From DASVLX01 sp035552275 (GTDB lineage: Bacteria; Actinomycetota; Actinomycetes; Mycobacteriales; Pseudonocardiaceae): DNA of 29,242 nucleotides. The stretch covers positions 1 through 29,242 of the forward strand of contig DASZLR010000289.1 in the NCBI GenBank assembly GCA_035552275.1. Direction: 5' to 3'. The notes below the pieces were generated by a model. It did no database searches and was not told where the DNA came from. It saw nothing but the letters and a program-made list of their open reading frames with translations. Both the position numbers and the translations under genes were made by a program. Within the stretch, counting starts at the first letter, position 1, and each line of letters starts with the position of its first letter. Positions 7,720 through 15,225 of this stretch are shown here, piece after piece.

Positions 7720-8031
7720 GTGGCCCTCCCCAACCTGACTCCGGAGCAACGGCAGGCCGCGTTGGCCAAGGCAGCCGAGGCCCGGCAGGCACGCACGAAG
7801 CTGCTGAATGACATCAAGGCCGGCAAGGAAACCATCCCCACGGTGCTGGCCCGCGCCAAAGAGGACGCCGTGGTCGGGAAGACAAAGGTGGCCCAGCTCA
7901 TCAGGGCGCTGCCCGGCTACGGCCCCGCCAAAGTGACGGCGATCCTGGACGAGGCCGGTATCCCGGTCGAGCGCCGGGCCGCCGGCTTGGGCGACCGGCA
8001 GCGCGCCGCGCTGCTGACCGCCCTGGGCTGA
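7720..8031 (+). CDS. mihF: Integration host factor, actinobacterial type (mIHF)
   Basis: 103 aa starting VALPNLTPEQRQAALAKAAEA, the hallmark of the actinobacterial nucleoid protein mIHF (ALPxLTPEQRxxALxKAAEAR), followed by a helical DNA-binding part with KTKVAQLIRALPGYGPAKV and AGIPVERRAAGLGDRQ. mIHF is a small basic DNA-bending protein needed for phage L5 integration and chromosome organisation. The GTG at 7720 is chosen because it begins the conserved block and has AAGGA upstream; an ATG at 7702 is in frame but adds a non-conserved MEGRRR. The usual mihF lies beside gmk and rpoZ; neither is here and the sequence departs from the usual one after the first 30 residues, so this may be an additional paralogue. 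A strong hairpin follows. Confidence 0.85.
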   Translation: MALPNLTPEQRQAALAKAAEARQARTKLLNDIKAGKETIPTVLARAKEDAVVGKTKVAQLIRALPGYGPAKVTAILDEAGIPVERRAAGLGDRQRAALLTALG

Positions 8032-8042
8032 GCTGCGACAAA

Positions 8043-8102
8043 CGACGACCGCCCGACGGAGCTTCGGTTGAAATCCAGCCGAAGTCCGTCAGGCGGTCGT
8101 CG
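8043..8102. terminator. Long hairpin after mihF
   Basis: CGACGACCGCC (8043-8053) pairs exactly with GGCGGTCGTCG (8092-8102), and the inner GACGGA-GCTTCGG pairs with CCGAAG-TCCGTC with one bulge. The total stem is above 20 bp around a loop near 8068-8078. It lies 11 bases after the mihF stop and could also end transcripts coming from the PII gene on the other strand. Confidence 0.8.
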
Positions 8103-8191
8103 AGCCCACAGTCGACCCCACACCAGAATTCAACGGTTGACACCAGAACGCTGTGTCACCGGAACACGTCGTCTCCACCGGGCGTCCGCCG

Positions 8192-8530
8192 CTACAGGGC
8201 GTCGAGCCCACGTTCGCCGGTCCGTACCCGGATCACCTGGTCCACCTGGCTGATCCAGAGCAGTGGATCGCCGATCTCGGCCGTGAAGGCGACCCGGGCG
8301 ATGACCCGCACCAGATCGGCCACTTCCTCGTCCGGCACCAGCAGTTCCATCCGCAGCCGGGGGTCGAGATTGGTCACGATCTGCCGGCCGCGGTAGATCT
8401 GCACATGGTTGACGTCCGGATCGGCCCACAGCGACTGGCCGACCGTCAGCCCGCGGACGCCGAACACCGCCAGCGCTTCCTTGATCGCTTCCAACGTGGC
8501 CGGTCGGATGACCGCCGTGATGAGCTTCAC
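8192..8530 (-). CDS. Divergent PII-like signalling protein (GlnB/GlnK family)
   Basis: 112 aa, exactly the length of GlnB/GlnK, and it aligns from end to end without gaps: MKLITAVIRP at the start, GVRGLTV at 24-30, YRG at 46-48, and the C-terminal RVRTGERGLDAL. PII proteins read ATP/ADP and 2-oxoglutarate and block AmtB by inserting the T-loop. Here key positions are changed: Tyr51, the modification site, is Ile; the GFGRQKG stretch (35-41) reads WADPDVN, so Gln39 is lost; Lys58 is Arg; and the GDGK of the B-loop (87-90) reads GDPL, so Lys90 is lost. The trimer fold is likely kept but classical sensing is doubtful. GTG start at 8530 with GAGGG seven bases upstream. It is downstream of the ammonium transporter, with a hairpin between. 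Confidence 0.85.
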   Translation of the reverse strand: MKLITAVIRPATLEAIKEALAVFGVRGLTVGQSLWADPDVNHVQIYRGRQIVTNLDPRLRMELLVPDEEVADLVRVIARVAFTAEIGDPLLWISQVDQVIRVRTGERGLDAL

Positions 8531-8578
8531 CGGCGTGCCCTCACCAGATCCTCGTCATCATCCTCGTCATCGAGGCAT

Positions 8579-8617
8579 CGCGGTCGCCCGCCGGAGCAGA
8601 GCCGGCGAGCGACCGCG
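8579..8617. terminator. Hairpin between amt and the PII gene
   Basis: CGCGGTCGCCCGCCGG (8579-8594) pairs with CCGGCGAGCGACCGCG (8602-8617) with one mismatch around a loop of about seven bases. It starts 20 bases after the amt stop (minus strand) and about 50 bases before the PII start. It probably makes most transcripts stop after amt, so the PII gene would be expressed by read-through or from its own promoter. A 12-bp tandem repeat (TCCTCGTCATC, about 8549-8572) lies between the hairpin and the PII ribosome-binding site. Confidence 0.7.
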
Positions 8618-8637
8618 ACCGCTGTGAATCTCGTTCG

Positions 8638-10062
8638 TCAGCTGGCGCCGGCCGGCGTGGTCGGCGTGCCGGCTGGCACCTCGCCGTCCGCGCTGGCGCC
8701 CACGGCGACCGGATGCGGCTGGCTGACCAGCGACTCGTCCGGGTACGCCTCCTCGTCGTGCGCCCAGGTGTCGCCGGCCTCCAGTGCCGGCTCGGGCATC
8801 CGCAGCTTCATGAACAGGCTGAGGAACTTGAGGATGAGGAACGTGATCAGCGCGTCCCAGACGATCACCGTGGCGGCCGCCCCGAGTTGGATCAGCACCT
8901 GCTTGGGGTTGCCATCGATCAGACCGGTGGCGGAGATCGCCGACCCGTTCGGACCAGGCGCCGCCGGGTACTCGATCATGCCCGGGTCGGCCAGGAAACC
9001 GACCATCAGACCACCGATCAGGCCGGCGATTCCGTGGGTGTACACCACGCCCAGCGCGTCGTCGACCTTCTTGAAGATCCAGACCTTGCTGAGATAGTTC
9101 CAGGCGATCCAGACGATGACCGATGGGATCAGGCCGGTCAGGATCGCGCCGAAGCCGTTGACGAAGCCGGCGGCCGGGGTGATCGCGACCAGACCGACGA
9201 TCATGCCGTTGATCGCGCCGAGGAAGGTCGGCTTTTTCTGCTTGCTGAAGAACATGTCCATCAGCACCCAGGTCAGCAGCGCGACCGCGGTGGCCAGGTT
9301 GGTGTTGAGGACCGCCGTGGAGGCATCCGCACCGGCGTAGTACGGGTCACCACCGTTGAACCCGTTCCAGCCCAACCACAGGATGCCGGCGCCGACCGCC
9401 GCCATCGGCAGGTTGTTCGGCACCGCGCGGGCCCGGTCCCGGGCCAGTCGTGGACCGATCACCCAGGCAGCGACGAAACCGGAGGTGCCGGCGGCGAGGT
9501 GGATGACGTAACCACCGGAGTAGTCCAGGGCGCCCTTCGCGGCCCAGTAGCCACCGCCCCAGAGCAGGAAGGCGTTGACGGAGTAGGCCAGCGTCGACCA
9601 GAGCGGCACGAACAGCAGCCACACCTTGAAGTTGATCCGGCCGATAACACTGCCCAGGAACAGCAACGGCGTGATCGCCGCGAACACGAACTGGAAGTAG
9701 GCGAGTGTGCTCTCTGGGAAGTGGAACGGCGGTCCGGTGGTAATAGCCGGCACGGTCGCCTGATCCTGGGTCGCATGGCCCAGCAGCGTTCCGGGCACGC
9801 CGACAAATTGACTCAGGAACCCAGGGCCAAGATGCCAGGGGTTTCCAAAACCCATCTTGAAGAGCCAGCAAACCCAGGCCACCAACACCAGCGAAAAGCC
9901 CGTGAACGCCATCAACATGGTGTTCACGACCCACTTCTTCTGAACGATACCGCCGTACAGGACCGCGATGCCCGGCAGGCTCATCAGGCCAACCAGGGTC
10001 GCGGCCACGAGTTGCCAGGCGTTATCGCCCGGCACGAGCCAATTTGGGTACGGAATCTGCAT
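8638..10062 (-). CDS. amt: Ammonium transporter (Amt/AmtB)
   Basis: 474 aa, about 11 membrane segments, Amt/Mep/Rh family. Pore landmarks are present: DYSGGYVIHLAAGTSG holds the first histidine of the twin-His pair and its preceding Asp, and DDALGVVYTHGIAGLIGG holds the second. The protein conducts ammonium into the cell. The C-terminal cytoplasmic tail is long and acidic (EAGDTWAHDEEAYPDESL). The ATG at 10062 begins MQIPYPNWLVPGDNAW with AGGAGGAA nine bases upstream; the frame stays open far upstream but has no better start. It forms a transporter-PII pair with the gene at 8192, the classical amtB-glnK order. Nitrogen control by a GlnR-like regulator is likely in this group, but only weak sites are seen upstream. 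The downstream amidase cluster (from 20891) would supply ammonia by another route. Confidence 0.95.
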   Translation of the reverse strand: MQIPYPNWLVPGDNAWQLVAATLVGLMSLPGIAVLYGGIVQKKWVVNTMLMAFTGFSLVLVAWVCWLFKMGFGNPWHLGPGFLSQFVGVPGTLLGHATQDQATVPAITTGPPFHFPESTLAYFQFVFAAITPLLFLGSVIGRINFKVWLLFVPLWSTLAYSVNAFLLWGGGYWAAKGALDYSGGYVIHLAAGTSGFVAAWVIGPRLARDRARAVPNNLPMAAVGAGILWLGWNGFNGGDPYYAGADASTAVLNTNLATAVALLTWVLMDMFFSKQKKPTFLGAINGMIVGLVAITPAAGFVNGFGAILTGLIPSVIVWIAWNYLSKVWIFKKVDDALGVVYTHGIAGLIGGLMVGFLADPGMIEYPAAPGPNGSAISATGLIDGNPKQVLIQLGAAATVIVWDALITFLILKFLSLFMKLRMPEPALEAGDTWAHDEEAYPDESLVSQPHPVAVGASADGEVPAGTPTTPAGAS

Positions 10063-10449
10063 GCTCTGGCTTCCTCCTGACAAGGAGACGCGGCTACCCC
10101 GCGATGCCGCTGGACATTTGCGGTAGTGCTGTACTTCGCTGTACTTCGGCTGGGAAACGGTGAAAGTGTCACCAAGGAATGTTGCGATGAGATTAGCCAT
10201 TGTTACGACCGTGCAACATAGCTCACATGTAACGCCGCGTGCACCGCATGTGTTCGGCCAGATGACCGATTCACCGCTTTCGACCGGAATGTCGTTACTG
10301 ACCCGGCGTGGGTAGTCGCTCACCCCATGGATACCAGGATCGGCAGAAGTCGACCGTAGGTTGAGAGAAGGCGCACAGTTCGGTAACGCGCCGGCCACAG
10401 CCGACCGGCGGTTCCCCCGCGGACCAGCGGAAACCGCGAGTGGTACACA
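10063..10449. promoter_or_regulatory. Divergent intergenic region, amt / response regulator
   Basis: This 387-base region separates two divergent genes. It holds a tandem repeat GCTGTACTTC (10128-10137 and 10138-10147), a 15-bp inverted repeat GGTGA-AAGTG-TCACC (10159-10173), and, on the minus strand, GTAAC, TAATC and CAACA at 11-base intervals (10180-10206). The last resembles the spacing of a GlnR box (GTnAC-n6-GAAAC) but matches poorly. The base composition from 10125 to 10270 is clearly more AT-rich than the genes, as expected for promoters. From 10270 to 10449 I see nothing definite. Confidence 0.4.
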
Positions 10450-11253
10450 GTGCAGACGATGTCCCCGCCGTCCTCCCCGACGTCCGCGCAGAACTACCCG
10501 GAGCCGGTCGAACCCGGCGCCGGCGAACCGGTGCGGGTGCTGGTGGTGGATGACGACGCCGCGCTGGCCGAGTTGATCGCCATCGCGCTGGGCCACGAAG
10601 GCTGGCAGGTGTGCTGCGTAGGCGACGGCGCGACCGCTGTCCGCGCGGCGGCGCGGTTCGTTCCCCAATTGGTCCTGTTGGCCAGCGACTTGCCGGACGG
10701 CCCCGGCCTGCCGGTGTTGCGTCACCTCCGACAGTTCGATCCTCGACTGCCCGCGCTGCTGCTCACCGCCGGAGCCGAGGACGGCGTCGATGGCAACAGT
10801 GATCCCGCCAACCCCGACAAAGCCGACTGGGCCGACTGGGCCGACCGGATCGCCAAACCGTGTCACCTTGAGGAAGTCGTGCTGCGGCTGCGCGCGCTGC
10901 TCGGCCGCGCCCAGCCGACCGACGGGCCCGGATCGCTGGTGGTGGTCGGCGACCTGGCGCTGGATGAGCACAGCGGCGCGGTCACCCGGGCGGGCCATCG
11001 GATCGACCTCACCGGCACCGAGTTCGAGTTGCTGCGCTGCCTGATGCACGACGCGGGCCGGGTGGTGTCCAAGGCCCAACTGCTCGACCAGGTGTGGCGG
11101 CAGGGCAGAGACAACACGGGCCGGGACAACACCGGCAACGTCAACATCGTTGAGCTGTACGTCTCCTATCTGCGCAAGAAGATCGACGCCGGCCGGCGTC
11201 CGATGATCCACACCCGACGAGGCGTCGGCTACGTGCTGCGGCCGGCACGCTGA
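10450..11253 (+). CDS. OmpR-type response regulator with aspartate-less receiver
   Basis: 267 aa. Residues 28-150 are a receiver-like domain: the acidic pocket VDDD (33-36) is present, the switch Thr is in LLLTAG and the conserved Lys in IAKPCHLEE. The expected phospho-acceptor position reads VLLASDLP instead of VLLDxxLP, so the Asp is Ala78; an Asp occurs two residues later. An insert rich in Asp, Trp and Ala (about 117-132) precedes the Lys. Residues 165-267 are a full OmpR/PhoB winged helix (LTGTEFELLRCL, VSKAQLLDQVW, YVSYLRKKID, RRGVGYVLR), with an in-frame repeat GRDNT-GRDNT in the turn. It should bind DNA but not be switched by ordinary phosphorylation. No histidine kinase is adjacent. 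GTG start at 10450, ATG at 10459 possible; no clear ribosome-binding site. The GT39 gene 112 bases downstream is a plausible target. Confidence 0.88.
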   Translation: MQTMSPPSSPTSAQNYPEPVEPGAGEPVRVLVVDDDAALAELIAIALGHEGWQVCCVGDGATAVRAAARFVPQLVLLASDLPDGPGLPVLRHLRQFDPRLPALLLTAGAEDGVDGNSDPANPDKADWADWADRIAKPCHLEEVVLRLRALLGRAQPTDGPGSLVVVGDLALDEHSGAVTRAGHRIDLTGTEFELLRCLMHDAGRVVSKAQLLDQVWRQGRDNTGRDNTGNVNIVELYVSYLRKKIDAGRRPMIHTRRGVGYVLRPAR

Positions 11254-11365
11254 CCAGCGAGCTGACCGGCAACTCCACCTCGCACGCTGATCGTGATCGC
11301 AGGCACACAGCCGGTATTCAGGAAAGGCTCGCAGTAATTTCAGCCGGCTTCCGCACACTGGCCCC

Positions 11366-13507
11366 ATGACCGCCATCGCCGATGTCACGGAACCGGCCAA
11401 CAGCACCGACACGCCCGCCCGGCGGGAGCCGCCGAGGCGCGGCCGGCTGGCCCGCCTGGTTCGCGGCAAGCCGGCCGACCCCGGTTGGGTTCGACCGGCG
11501 CTGCTGGTGTTGCTGGCCGCGACGGCCGGGCTGTACCTCGTCGATCTGGGCGTTTCCGGCTGGGCGAACTCCTTCTACGCGGCCGCGGTGCAGGCGGCGA
11601 CGAAGAGCTGGAAGGCGTTCTTCTTCGGCTCTTCGGACGCCGGCAACTCGATCACCGTCGACAAGACTCCGGCGTCGCTGTGGGTGATGGATCTTTCCGC
11701 GCGGCTGTTCGGCGTCAACTCGTGGAGCATCCTGGTGCCGCAGGCGCTGGAGGGCGTCGCCGCGGTCGGTCTGCTCTACGCCGCGGTGCGCCGGGTCGCC
11801 ACGCCCGCCGCCGGGCTGATCGCCGGCGCGGTGCTCGCGCTCACCCCGGTGGCCGTGCTGATGTTCCGGTTCGACAATCCGGACGCACTGCTGGTGCTGT
11901 TGCTGGTCGCCGCCGCGTACGCGGTGATCCGGGCGATGGAACAGGCGTCCACCCGGTGGCTGTTGTTGGCCGGCACGCTGGTCGGGTTCGCGTTTCTGGC
12001 CAAGATGATGCAGGCATTCCTGGTGTTGCCGGCATTCGCGCTGGTGTATTTGATCGTCGCGCCCACCGGCGTCGGCCGACGAATCCGCCAACTGCTCGCC
12101 GCCGGGCTGGCGATGGTCGTCGCGGGCGGCTGGTGGGTGCTCGCGGTGCAACTGACGCCGGCCGCCGACCGGCCCTACATCGGCGGGTCGCAGAACAACA
12201 GCGTGTTGCAACTGGCGTTGGGCTACAACGGTTTCGGCCGGCTGACCGGCGACGAGTCGGGCGGGCTGGGCAACACCAACCAGGGTTCGGGCCTGCTGCG
12301 GCTGTTCGGCAGCGAGATGGGCGCGCAGATCTCCTGGCTGCTGCCGGCCGCGCTGGTCCTGCTGATCGCCGGGCTGTGGTTCACGCGCCGCGCGCCGCGC
12401 ACTGATCGGGTTCGGGCGTCGTTGTTGCTGTGGGCGGGTTGGCTGGTGGTGACCGGGCTGGTGTTCAGCCTGTCCCAGGGCATTATCCATCCCTATTACA
12501 CGATTGCGTTGGCACCGGCGATCGGTGCGCTGGTGGGCATCGGCGCGACCGTGCTGTGGCGGGAGCGAACTCATCCGCTCGCGACCGTCGCGTTGTCGGT
12601 GACGATCGCGGCCACCGCGATCTGGTCGTTCGCCTTGCTGTCCCAGGATTCGAGCTGGCAGCCGTGGCTGCGGGTGGTGATTCTGGCCGGCGGTCTGGCA
12701 GCCGCGCTCGCGTTGCCGCTCGCCAGCCGATTCGGGCGGCGGGCGCTGGCCGGGGTCGTGCTGGGCGGGGTGCTGACCTCGATCGCCGGCCCGACCGCGT
12801 TCGCCGTGGTCACCGCCGCGACCGCGCACACCGGCCCGATTCCGGCCGCCGGACCGAGCGGCTTCGCGTTCGGCGGCGGCCCGGGCGGATTCCGGAGCGG
12901 CGGCCGATTCCCGGGACGGGGCGGCAATGTCGGTGGATTCGGGGGCGCTGGCGGCGCTGGTGGGCGCGGCAATCAGACGTTCCCAGGTCTCGGCGGTGGT
13001 CCGGGTTCTGGCGGGGCTACCGGCAATCCCGCCGGCATTCCCGGTGGCACAGGCGGTTCCGGCAGTCGAGGCGGCCGGGGCGGATTGGGCGGGATGTTCG
13101 GCGGCGGGACGCCGAGCGCGGCGCTCACCTCGCTGCTGACCAAGAACGCCGGCTCCTACACCTGGGCGGCGGCCGTGGTCAGCTCCAATCAGGCGGCCAG
13201 CTACCAGCTCGCGACCGGCGACGCGGTGATGCCGATCGGCGGGTTCAACGGCACCGATCCCTCGCCGACGCTCGCCCAGTTCCAGCAGTGGGTCCACGAA
13301 GGCAAGATCCACTACTTCATCGGCTCCGGCAACGGCGGTTCCGGTGGCACGGCGTTCGGTGGCGCCGGTGGGTTCGCCGGCCGCAGCGGCAACAACTACA
13401 GCAACGACGACGCCCAGGCGATCACCAGCTGGGTCAAGCAGAACTTCACCGCCAGCACGGTCGGCGGGGTGACCGTCTACGACCTCAGTCACTCAACCGG
13501 GACGTGA
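11366..13507 (+). CDS. GT39-type membrane glycosyltransferase (PMT/ArnT-like, YkcB-like)
   Basis: 713 aa. A basic N-terminus is followed by about 11 membrane segments. The first outer loop has NSFYAAAVQAATKSWKAFFF and DKTPASLWV, typical of the ArnT/PMT (GT39) family, which moves a sugar from a polyprenyl-phosphate donor onto an acceptor outside the membrane; further marks are RFDNPDALLVLLLVAAAYA and HPYYTIALAPA. Residues about 496-582 are an unusual Gly-rich stretch (GGFGGAGGAGG, SRGGRGGLGGMFGGG). The end is a soluble domain (TSLLTKNAGSYTWAAAVVSS to VTVYDL) found in YkcA/YkcB-like proteins. The ATG at 11366 has no clear ribosome-binding site. It follows the regulator gene, as GT39 genes often do. 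Its stop is four bases from the convergent ATPase stop. Its last 85 bases are duplicated at 15137-15221. Confidence 0.88.
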   Translation: MTAIADVTEPANSTDTPARREPPRRGRLARLVRGKPADPGWVRPALLVLLAATAGLYLVDLGVSGWANSFYAAAVQAATKSWKAFFFGSSDAGNSITVDKTPASLWVMDLSARLFGVNSWSILVPQALEGVAAVGLLYAAVRRVATPAAGLIAGAVLALTPVAVLMFRFDNPDALLVLLLVAAAYAVIRAMEQASTRWLLLAGTLVGFAFLAKMMQAFLVLPAFALVYLIVAPTGVGRRIRQLLAAGLAMVVAGGWWVLAVQLTPAADRPYIGGSQNNSVLQLALGYNGFGRLTGDESGGLGNTNQGSGLLRLFGSEMGAQISWLLPAALVLLIAGLWFTRRAPRTDRVRASLLLWAGWLVVTGLVFSLSQGIIHPYYTIALAPAIGALVGIGATVLWRERTHPLATVALSVTIAATAIWSFALLSQDSSWQPWLRVVILAGGLAAALALPLASRFGRRALAGVVLGGVLTSIAGPTAFAVVTAATAHTGPIPAAGPSGFAFGGGPGGFRSGGRFPGRGGNVGGFGGAGGAGGRGNQTFPGLGGGPGSGGATGNPAGIPGGTGGSGSRGGRGGLGGMFGGGTPSAALTSLLTKNAGSYTWAAAVVSSNQAASYQLATGDAVMPIGGFNGTDPSPTLAQFQQWVHEGKIHYFIGSGNGGSGGTAFGGAGGFAGRSGNNYSNDDAQAITSWVKQNFTASTVGGVTVYDLSHSTGT

Positions 13508-13511
13508 CCGA

Positions 13512-14984
13512 TCACGAGCCGGCGTAGAGCCGGGGCAGATCGACCAGCACGATGTCGCCGCACTCGGCGGCGGCCTCGCGAAGATCGTCGGCGAAGCCGC
13601 TGCCCGAGTACAGCGATAGCTTGGTGTCCGGTTCGGCCGGTGCCTTCGGGTGATCACGCAGCAGATCCCGGATCCGGCGAAGGCGATCGAGATGGCCGAG
13701 CGTCATCGTGGTGTTCCATTTGGCCTCGCCAATGGACCGGACGACCCGCCGGCCGTCCTCGTCCTGGCCGAGCACGGCGACGTCGACCTCGTGATGGGTA
13801 CGTCTGGTCGGATCATTGACGACCCCGCTGCCCACAGCGGTCGCATAACCGCCGAAGGTCTCCGGATCGGCATACCACCGAGCCCACTCCCGGCAGACTC
13901 GCTCGAAGTGCGGGCCGACCACCTTGCTGGTGAACGTGCGCTGCGAGTACTGCCACACGCCGTCTGCTCTGCCGGGGCGCTCCAGCTCACCCCACGCCGG
14001 CTCCACGATCGAGTGATAGAAGGTCAACAGCGGCTCTGCGATTCGGTATTGGGAACGATTGCCCCGGAACACGTCCGGATCATGGGTGATCATGCCGACG
14101 TCCTCCAGCACCGCCAGCGAATGTGCCAGGTCGCTGGCCTTGCGCATCAGGCAATTCGCGATGCCACCTCGGGTCGAGTTTCCGGCGGCGATCGCGGCGA
14201 GCACGGTGTGGTAGAGCGCGGTGTCGTGCAACTCAGGTTCCTCGGCAAGAAGGTACCGAGCTTCCCGAAACAATGGTCGAGTCGGACTCAACACGGCTCG
14301 CACCACCCAAGGATCGAAGTCCGCCAGATTTCGTGGACTGTCGTTCACCGCGAACTCACGCCGGTATGCTGGCGTGCCACCGACCACCGCGTTGGTGAGC
14401 AATGCCAATCGGGGGTCCTCGATGTCCCAGAATTCGGCCGCCAGTCGAAAGTCGAACGTTGGCACCACCATCTCCAGGCCAGCCCGGCCACGCAGGGGGG
14501 CGTTGCCGGACAACAATTTTCCCATGAAGGACAGCGCCGACCCACACAGCAACAGCCGGACCGGGGTGTTGGTGTGCTGCGCCGTGGGATCCAGGTACTT
14601 CTGGATGATTGAGGGGAGCGATGGCGCGGCGTTCGCCAAGTGTGGGAACTCGTCGATCACGACCACGGTGGGACCGCTCGTGGCAACCAACATGAGGCGT
14701 GCGATCGCCTCGTCCCAATCAACGAACCGGAACGGCACGGGCTCACGGCAGTATCGCGCGAGCGCGCGACCAAACAGCCGCAGACCTAGTGCCTCGGTCG
14801 CCTCGGTGGCGGTGAACATGAAGCCGCCGGTTGCCCCGGCCATCGCATCGAGCAGGTACGTCTTGCCCTGCCGACGGCGGCCCGACACCACGCCCAAAGT
14901 GGCCCGTGGTTCCTGGAAACCGACGTACCGGGACAGCTCCGCCCACTCGAAGTCGCGATCGAACATCCCGGCCGGCTTGTCCAC
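13512..14984 (-). CDS. P-loop ATPase with C-terminal DUF234/PD-(D/E)xK-like domain, paralogue 1
   Basis: About 490 aa, in the archaeal-type ATPase family (PF01637-like). Walker A is GRRRQGKT (35-42) and Walker B is VVVIDE (107-112, followed by FPHL). Residues ~190-320 are helical with winged-helix character (GNSTRGGIANCLMRKASDLAHSL). The C-terminal part has EVD (399-401) and GEAKW (419-423), the spacing of a PD-(D/E)xK nuclease-like core, as in DUF234. The family is widespread in archaea and scattered in bacteria; no function is proven. Paralogue 2 aligns with Met1 at the GTG of 14984, and GGAGG lies four bases upstream, so I prefer this over 14987. The gene converges on GT39 (four bases between stops). 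It is about 83% identical by eye to the paralogue at 15226. Confidence 0.85.
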   Translation of the reverse strand: MDKPAGMFDRDFEWAELSRYVGFQEPRATLGVVSGRRRQGKTYLLDAMAGATGGFMFTATEATEALGLRLFGRALARYCREPVPFRFVDWDEAIARLMLVATSGPTVVVIDEFPHLANAAPSLPSIIQKYLDPTAQHTNTPVRLLLCGSALSFMGKLLSGNAPLRGRAGLEMVVPTFDFRLAAEFWDIEDPRLALLTNAVVGGTPAYRREFAVNDSPRNLADFDPWVVRAVLSPTRPLFREARYLLAEEPELHDTALYHTVLAAIAAGNSTRGGIANCLMRKASDLAHSLAVLEDVGMITHDPDVFRGNRSQYRIAEPLLTFYHSIVEPAWGELERPGRADGVWQYSQRTFTSKVVGPHFERVCREWARWYADPETFGGYATAVGSGVVNDPTRRTHHEVDVAVLGQDEDGRRVVRSIGEAKWNTTMTLGHLDRLRRIRDLLRDHPKAPAEPDTKLSLYSGSGFADDLREAAAECGDIVLVDLPRLYAGS

Positions 14985-15002
14985 CACACCTCCAGATTTG
15001 TA

Positions 15003-15029
15003 TAACTCGGCTTATTATAACTTGAGTTA
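15003..15029. promoter_or_regulatory. AT-rich dyad upstream of ATPase 1
   Basis: TAACTCGGCTTAT (15003-15015) and ATAACTTGAGTTA (15017-15029) are complementary at 10 of 13 positions. It lies 18 bases before the ATPase start in a strikingly AT-rich patch. It occupies the same position as the better palindrome before ATPase 2, and both are followed by the identical AGTTAACCATCCTG. It is probably a promoter with an operator. Confidence 0.5.
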
Positions 15030-15050
15030 ACCATCCTGGGGGTGCCGAGG

Positions 15051-15143
15051 TCAACGGCGGAGTCGGTGGTGCTCGGGTTCGGGCGTGGTGGCGAAGGAGC
15101 CGTAGCGGGGTCGCCCGTCCGGCAGGTAGGTCGCGACGATCAC
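15051..15143 (-). pseudogene. Duplicated 3' fragment of the RibD-C/DHFR-like gene
   Basis: Read on the minus strand, this repeats the last ~30 codons of the reductase gene at 16774: VIVATYLPDGRPRYG, then SFATTPEPEHHR, after which the ending differs (LRR and stop instead of ALR and stop). There is no start and no upstream part; at 15137-15143 it is joined to the GT39 fragment. It is a by-product of the tandem duplication. Confidence 0.88.
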
Positions 15144-15221
15144 CAGCTGGGTCAAGCAGAACTTCACCGCACGGTCGGCGGGGTGACCGTCTACGACCTC
15201 AGTCACTCAACCGGGACGTGA
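15137..15221 (+). pseudogene. Duplicated 3' fragment of the GT39 gene
   Basis: These 85 bases repeat 13419-13507 with a single 4-base deletion (TTCACCGC-ACGG instead of TTCACCGCCAGCACGG), which shifts the frame. The remaining bases up to the GT39 stop are identical. It has no start and is joined at its left end to the reductase fragment, marking the duplication junction. Confidence 0.9.
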
Positions 15222-15225
15222 CCGA

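Larger units (their letters stand above)
13419..15136. repeat. Tandem duplication, unit 1 (about 1.72 kb)
   Basis: The unit starts at CGATCAC (13419-13425) inside the GT39 gene and runs to just before the same heptamer at 15137. It holds the GT39 3' end, ATPase gene 1, its upstream region and a fragment of the 3' end of the reductase gene. Compared with unit 2, the left ~190 bases (13419 to about 13625) are nearly identical apart from one 4-base indel and a few substitutions, and the right ~81 bases (about 15062-15143) are identical. The middle is clearly diverged, with short identical patches (for example 14413-14459). Confidence 0.88.

Noticed and set aside
10180..10206. GlnR box upstream of amt
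   Set aside because: Only GTAAC matches well; the other blocks (TAATC, CAACA) deviate at two or more positions, so the 11-base spacing alone is not enough for a call.
10063..11469. N-terminal extension of the ammonium transporter frame to 11469
   Set aside because: The open frame runs opposite the response regulator gene. The extension has no family similarity, and the ATG at 10062 has a strong ribosome-binding site and the family's usual start.
12850..13110. PE-PGRS-like protein
   Set aside because: The Gly-rich stretch is part of a continuous GT39 frame with membrane segments before it and a recognised C-terminal domain after it.
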